Below the pieces are notes generated by a model. It saw only the letters and a program-made list of their open reading frames with translations. It ran no database searches and was not told where the DNA came from. This document shows positions 60,695-62,674 of a stretch of DNA of 62,674 bases, piece by piece (the stretch's first letter is position 1; each line of letters opens with the position of its first letter). The stretch comes from an uncultured Roseburia sp. (lineage in GTDB: Bacteria > Bacillota > Clostridia > Lachnospirales > Lachnospiraceae): NCBI GenBank assembly GCA_947647505.1, contig CANSKO010000017.1, positions 1 through 62,674 of the forward strand. The letters run 5' to 3'. Both the position numbers and the translations under genes were made by a program.

Positions 60695-61604
60695 ATGAAA
60701 CGCCTTCTTTCTGCCATTCATTTACCGAGGAAATCCAACGCTCGGTTAGATTATTATTGGTAACAGCCGCTATAAACGGCTTGGCGAGGAAACTGTTTAT
60801 CTTTCTCAAAACAATTCCGTATTCCTCTGTATCTGTATCAATTTTTCGGCAGAATGCTTTCCATTTTTTCTGCATTGCTTCGTCATTTCCAAATTCTATT
60901 ACCTGTTCAAATTGTCCAACAGTAAAGGCATGCCCTCGGTTTTTAAAGGTCTTTTCTAGAGACTTGGTAAGTGTCGCACCGTCAAAATCAAATCTATTTG
61001 CAAGGTAGTAAATGTCATAATAGTCTTTCATTCTACTGGAGAACTCCATTAGGCTGAGTATTGCGTCTATCTTTTCTGCAATTGTTGTTTCAAGTGAATA
61101 AGTGTTCACTGTAGGGGAAGGAAAATCATCAAGCTGAGTGGGGATTTTTCGTTTTTCCTGTTTTGGTACAATGACATCGCCAACACCAAAATCAATACGG
61201 AATGGTGTTCTGGTATTCTTAATTCTCGCCACAAGAGAAACCCCGATACCAGCATACTTTTTTGCAACTGCAATCGGCGCAATTTCTTTGATTTCAAAGC
61301 TAATAAAATCATTTCCTGTAGGTGTTCCGATGATTTCTTCTAATACAGGTTTCAATTCTTCGGGCGTATTTGGTACTTTCCGAAGAAGGAAATCAACATC
61401 CACTGTGACACGGCTGTCGAAATTGGTAACAGAATAAATAAACAGACCGCCTTTGAGAATGAGATTATCAGCGTATTTGGATTTCTCCAAACGACGTAAG
61501 AACTCTTCCTGGCAGAAAAGTTGCAGACAGAGCTGATAAGTTCTGCCGCTTTCAGCGGCTTTGTTTTTCAATCTTGCAAGCACAGACGCAGCTATATCAG
61601 CCAT
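60687..61604 (-). CDS. abiEii: AbiEii/AbiGii-family nucleotidyltransferase toxin
   Basis: A 305-residue toxin of the type IV AbiE abortive-infection system, a DNA-polymerase-beta-like nucleotidyltransferase. The motifs are LILKGGLFIYSVT near residue 49 and VTVDVDFLLR near 66 (metal-binding Asp pair), with the later KIDAILS and KDYYDIYYLANRF segments near 180-200. Relatives bring GTP-dependent arrest during phage infection and are neutralised through AbiEi. The ATG overlaps the AbiEi stop by 8 bp and has GGAGG 9 nt upstream. Confidence 0.93.
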   Translation of the reverse strand: MADIAASVLARLKNKAAESGRTYQLCLQLFCQEEFLRRLEKSKYADNLILKGGLFIYSVTNFDSRVTVDVDFLLRKVPNTPEELKPVLEEIIGTPTGNDFISFEIKEIAPIAVAKKYAGIGVSLVARIKNTRTPFRIDFGVGDVIVPKQEKRKIPTQLDDFPSPTVNTYSLETTIAEKIDAILSLMEFSSRMKDYYDIYYLANRFDFDGATLTKSLEKTFKNRGHAFTVGQFEQVIEFGNDEAMQKKWKAFCRKIDTDTEEYGIVLRKINSFLAKPFIAAVTNNNLTERWISSVNEWQKEGVSYG

Positions 61605-62202
61605 TCAAAAGCACCTCCATTACATTCATAACCTTTGTATAAAGTTTCATTTCTTTTGCATATCTGGAAAGATTTACAAGGTTTTTGTTATTATCAATGG
61701 CATAGGCATTGACCGCTTTATTGAAAATTTCATTGTCCAATTTCGTGCGATACTTGAAACAATCACAAAGCGTCCGCTCACGATCATAAACTGCCAGAGA
61801 AATGCCATTAAAATTATCTATTGTCTTACCCAGATTCAAAAAATTCTTTTGGATAAAGTATGGTTTCAAGGGTATTTCCTGTACCCGTTTTACTGTTCTT
61901 GAGGCTGTCCGTGGCACTGCAATCGACCATTTACGAGGAGAAAAATCGCTATATCCATAATGAAATAGAGCAGATTCTACGCAGATGATTCCTCTTGGAA
62001 GCATTTCTTTTAATATTTGTTCATCTGTCACGATGGCATTTTGAGGAAGTTGATAAAAGCCACGGCGGATTCTTTCTATTACGCCTTCTTTACAAAGTGC
62101 GGCTACTTCATAATTTTTTATTCCGTCTAAAACAAAGTCCGATGTTTTTGCTATGCCGCCTTTATTTAAAATTACTTTTTTTGCAATTTCCCTTTTATTC
62201 AA
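61597..62202 (-). CDS. abiEi: AbiEi antitoxin/transcriptional repressor
   Basis: A 201-residue antitoxin whose N-terminal winged helix (REIAKKVILNKGGIAKTSDF and IERIRRGFYQLP) matches the AbiEi domain that binds the operon promoter. I prefer the TTG at 62202, starting with LNKREIAKK; a GTG at 62232 is only about 10 nt from the predicted transcription start. Neither has a strong ribosome binding site. Confidence 0.87.
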   Translation of the reverse strand: MNKREIAKKVILNKGGIAKTSDFVLDGIKNYEVAALCKEGVIERIRRGFYQLPQNAIVTDEQILKEMLPRGIICVESALFHYGYSDFSPRKWSIAVPRTASRTVKRVQEIPLKPYFIQKNFLNLGKTIDNFNGISLAVYDRERTLCDCFKYRTKLDNEIFNKAVNAYAIDNNKNLVNLSRYAKEMKLYTKVMNVMEVLLNG

Positions 62203-62249
62203 ACAAACACCAACTTTCTGCACGCAAAACACTTTTTTTGTATGCTTTT

Positions 62250-62278
62250 ATTATATAGAAATGCAAAACAAATTTCAA
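62250..62278 (-). promoter_or_regulatory. Promoter of the abiE operon
   Basis: Minus strand TTGAAA (62278-62273), 17-bp spacer, TATAAT (62255-62250); start expected near 62243. Confidence 0.75.
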
Positions 62279-62330
62279 TGGTTTTAGGCAGACATTTTAA
62301 AAATCATCCCTATCCTCTGATTTTAATTCT

Positions 62331-62583
62331 TTATATGTAAATAATTTCCCTGTTCACAATTTCCCTAACATTAGCCCTTATATTATTAAGCTTTCCTACC
62401 CAATACAAGGCATTTTCAGCTTTTAAATGTTCTGTTATGCCCTGCGCCTGCCTGTCGATGTCAGCAAGATAGGCGTTGATTTTGCCGCTTGTAAGAAGAT
62501 TGGTGTATGTAACCTTGCGGTACTGCTTCAGATAGTTCAGATGCCGCTGTCCCCATATGCCTATCAAATAATGATTTTGTCAT
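62331..62583 (-). pseudogene. Degenerate tnpV transposon gene remnant
   Basis: Minus-strand reading gives MTKSLFD at the start (ATG at 62583) and, in a second frame, GIWGQRHLNYLKQYRK, TNLLTSGKINAYLADIDRQAQ, then GITEHLKAENALYWVGKLN. This is the order of TnpV proteins of Clostridial transposons, but about 30 residues are missing after the start and about 15 in the middle (between DRQAQ and GITEH). It is a footprint of a mobile element; the source element lies beyond the right edge. The last 90 bases (62584-62674) show no gene. Confidence 0.7.
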
Positions 62584-62674
62584 TTTCTACTTCCTTCAGA
62601 TAAGATATTCACTCCACATATTTGTGTCTGCTGTCTTAAACACAATTTTTGAGTTTTGTCCTTATCTGGTTTCA

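Noticed and set aside
1..62674. CRISPR arrays, rRNA genes, complete insertion sequences and phage structural genes
   Set aside because: No regularly spaced repeats, rRNA signature sequence, intact transposase or capsid/tail genes were found on reading both strands.

Overview
The window looks like a chromosomal segment of a spore-forming, low-to-medium GC Firmicute, most likely a Lachnospiraceae/Clostridiales gut anaerobe. The reasons are a spoIVA gene behind a sigma-E-type promoter, AddAB instead of RecBCD, strong AGGAGG ribosome binding sites, LytTR and GHKL signalling proteins, a YbiT-type ABC-F protein and a TnpV remnant. Assignments come from reading motifs in the translated sequence; no database search was run.

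Left edge (1-4270): AT-rich accessory DNA on the minus strand. A C_GCAxxG_C_C redox protein is followed by the methylase (hsdM) and specificity (hsdS) subunits of a type I restriction-modification system and a KAP-type P-loop NTPase that runs off the edge. hsdR is not in view. Next comes a TetR/acetyltransferase pair with tandem operators (4269-5449), then pyrE, a VanZ-like and a small membrane protein, an HD phosphohydrolase, a long M29 aminopeptidase, and purE-purM-purN-purD with a HAD phosphatase (5733-14145).

Middle (14157-32238): a LacI-type regulator diverges from a four-gene sulfate ABC importer and sits between two candidate operators. An exported EEP-family phosphodiesterase, a GNAT protein and a type II restriction-modification pair follow. 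Divergent from the type II pair is a two-gene unit: a 139-residue protein and a 1712-residue DUF5724/DUF4132-like giant. A GHKL/LytTR two-component pair and a lone PilT-like ATPase come next.

Right-centre (32239-59729): a polar amino-acid ABC importer with a structured leader, a KDPG aldolase fused to a VOC domain, L-lactate dehydrogenase, tmcAL, ackA, an AIM24 protein, addB-addA, a YbiT-type ABC-F protein, a SAM methyltransferase, malQ, pyk and spoIVA. After a 158-nt long palindrome come a purine nucleoside phosphorylase, an MTA/SAH-type deaminase, an MBL hydrolase and RNase HI as one coupled operon, then an unknown protein.

Right edge (59889-62674): tRNA-Gly(GCC) with promoter and terminator, followed by AT-rich island DNA on the minus strand holding an AbiEi/AbiEii type IV toxin-antitoxin pair, a frameshifted NurA-like gene and a doubly deleted tnpV. 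The best candidates for an undescribed system are the giant DUF5724/DUF4132 protein with its small partner next to the type II R-M genes, the structured leader at 32297-32369 and the palindrome at 55285-55442.
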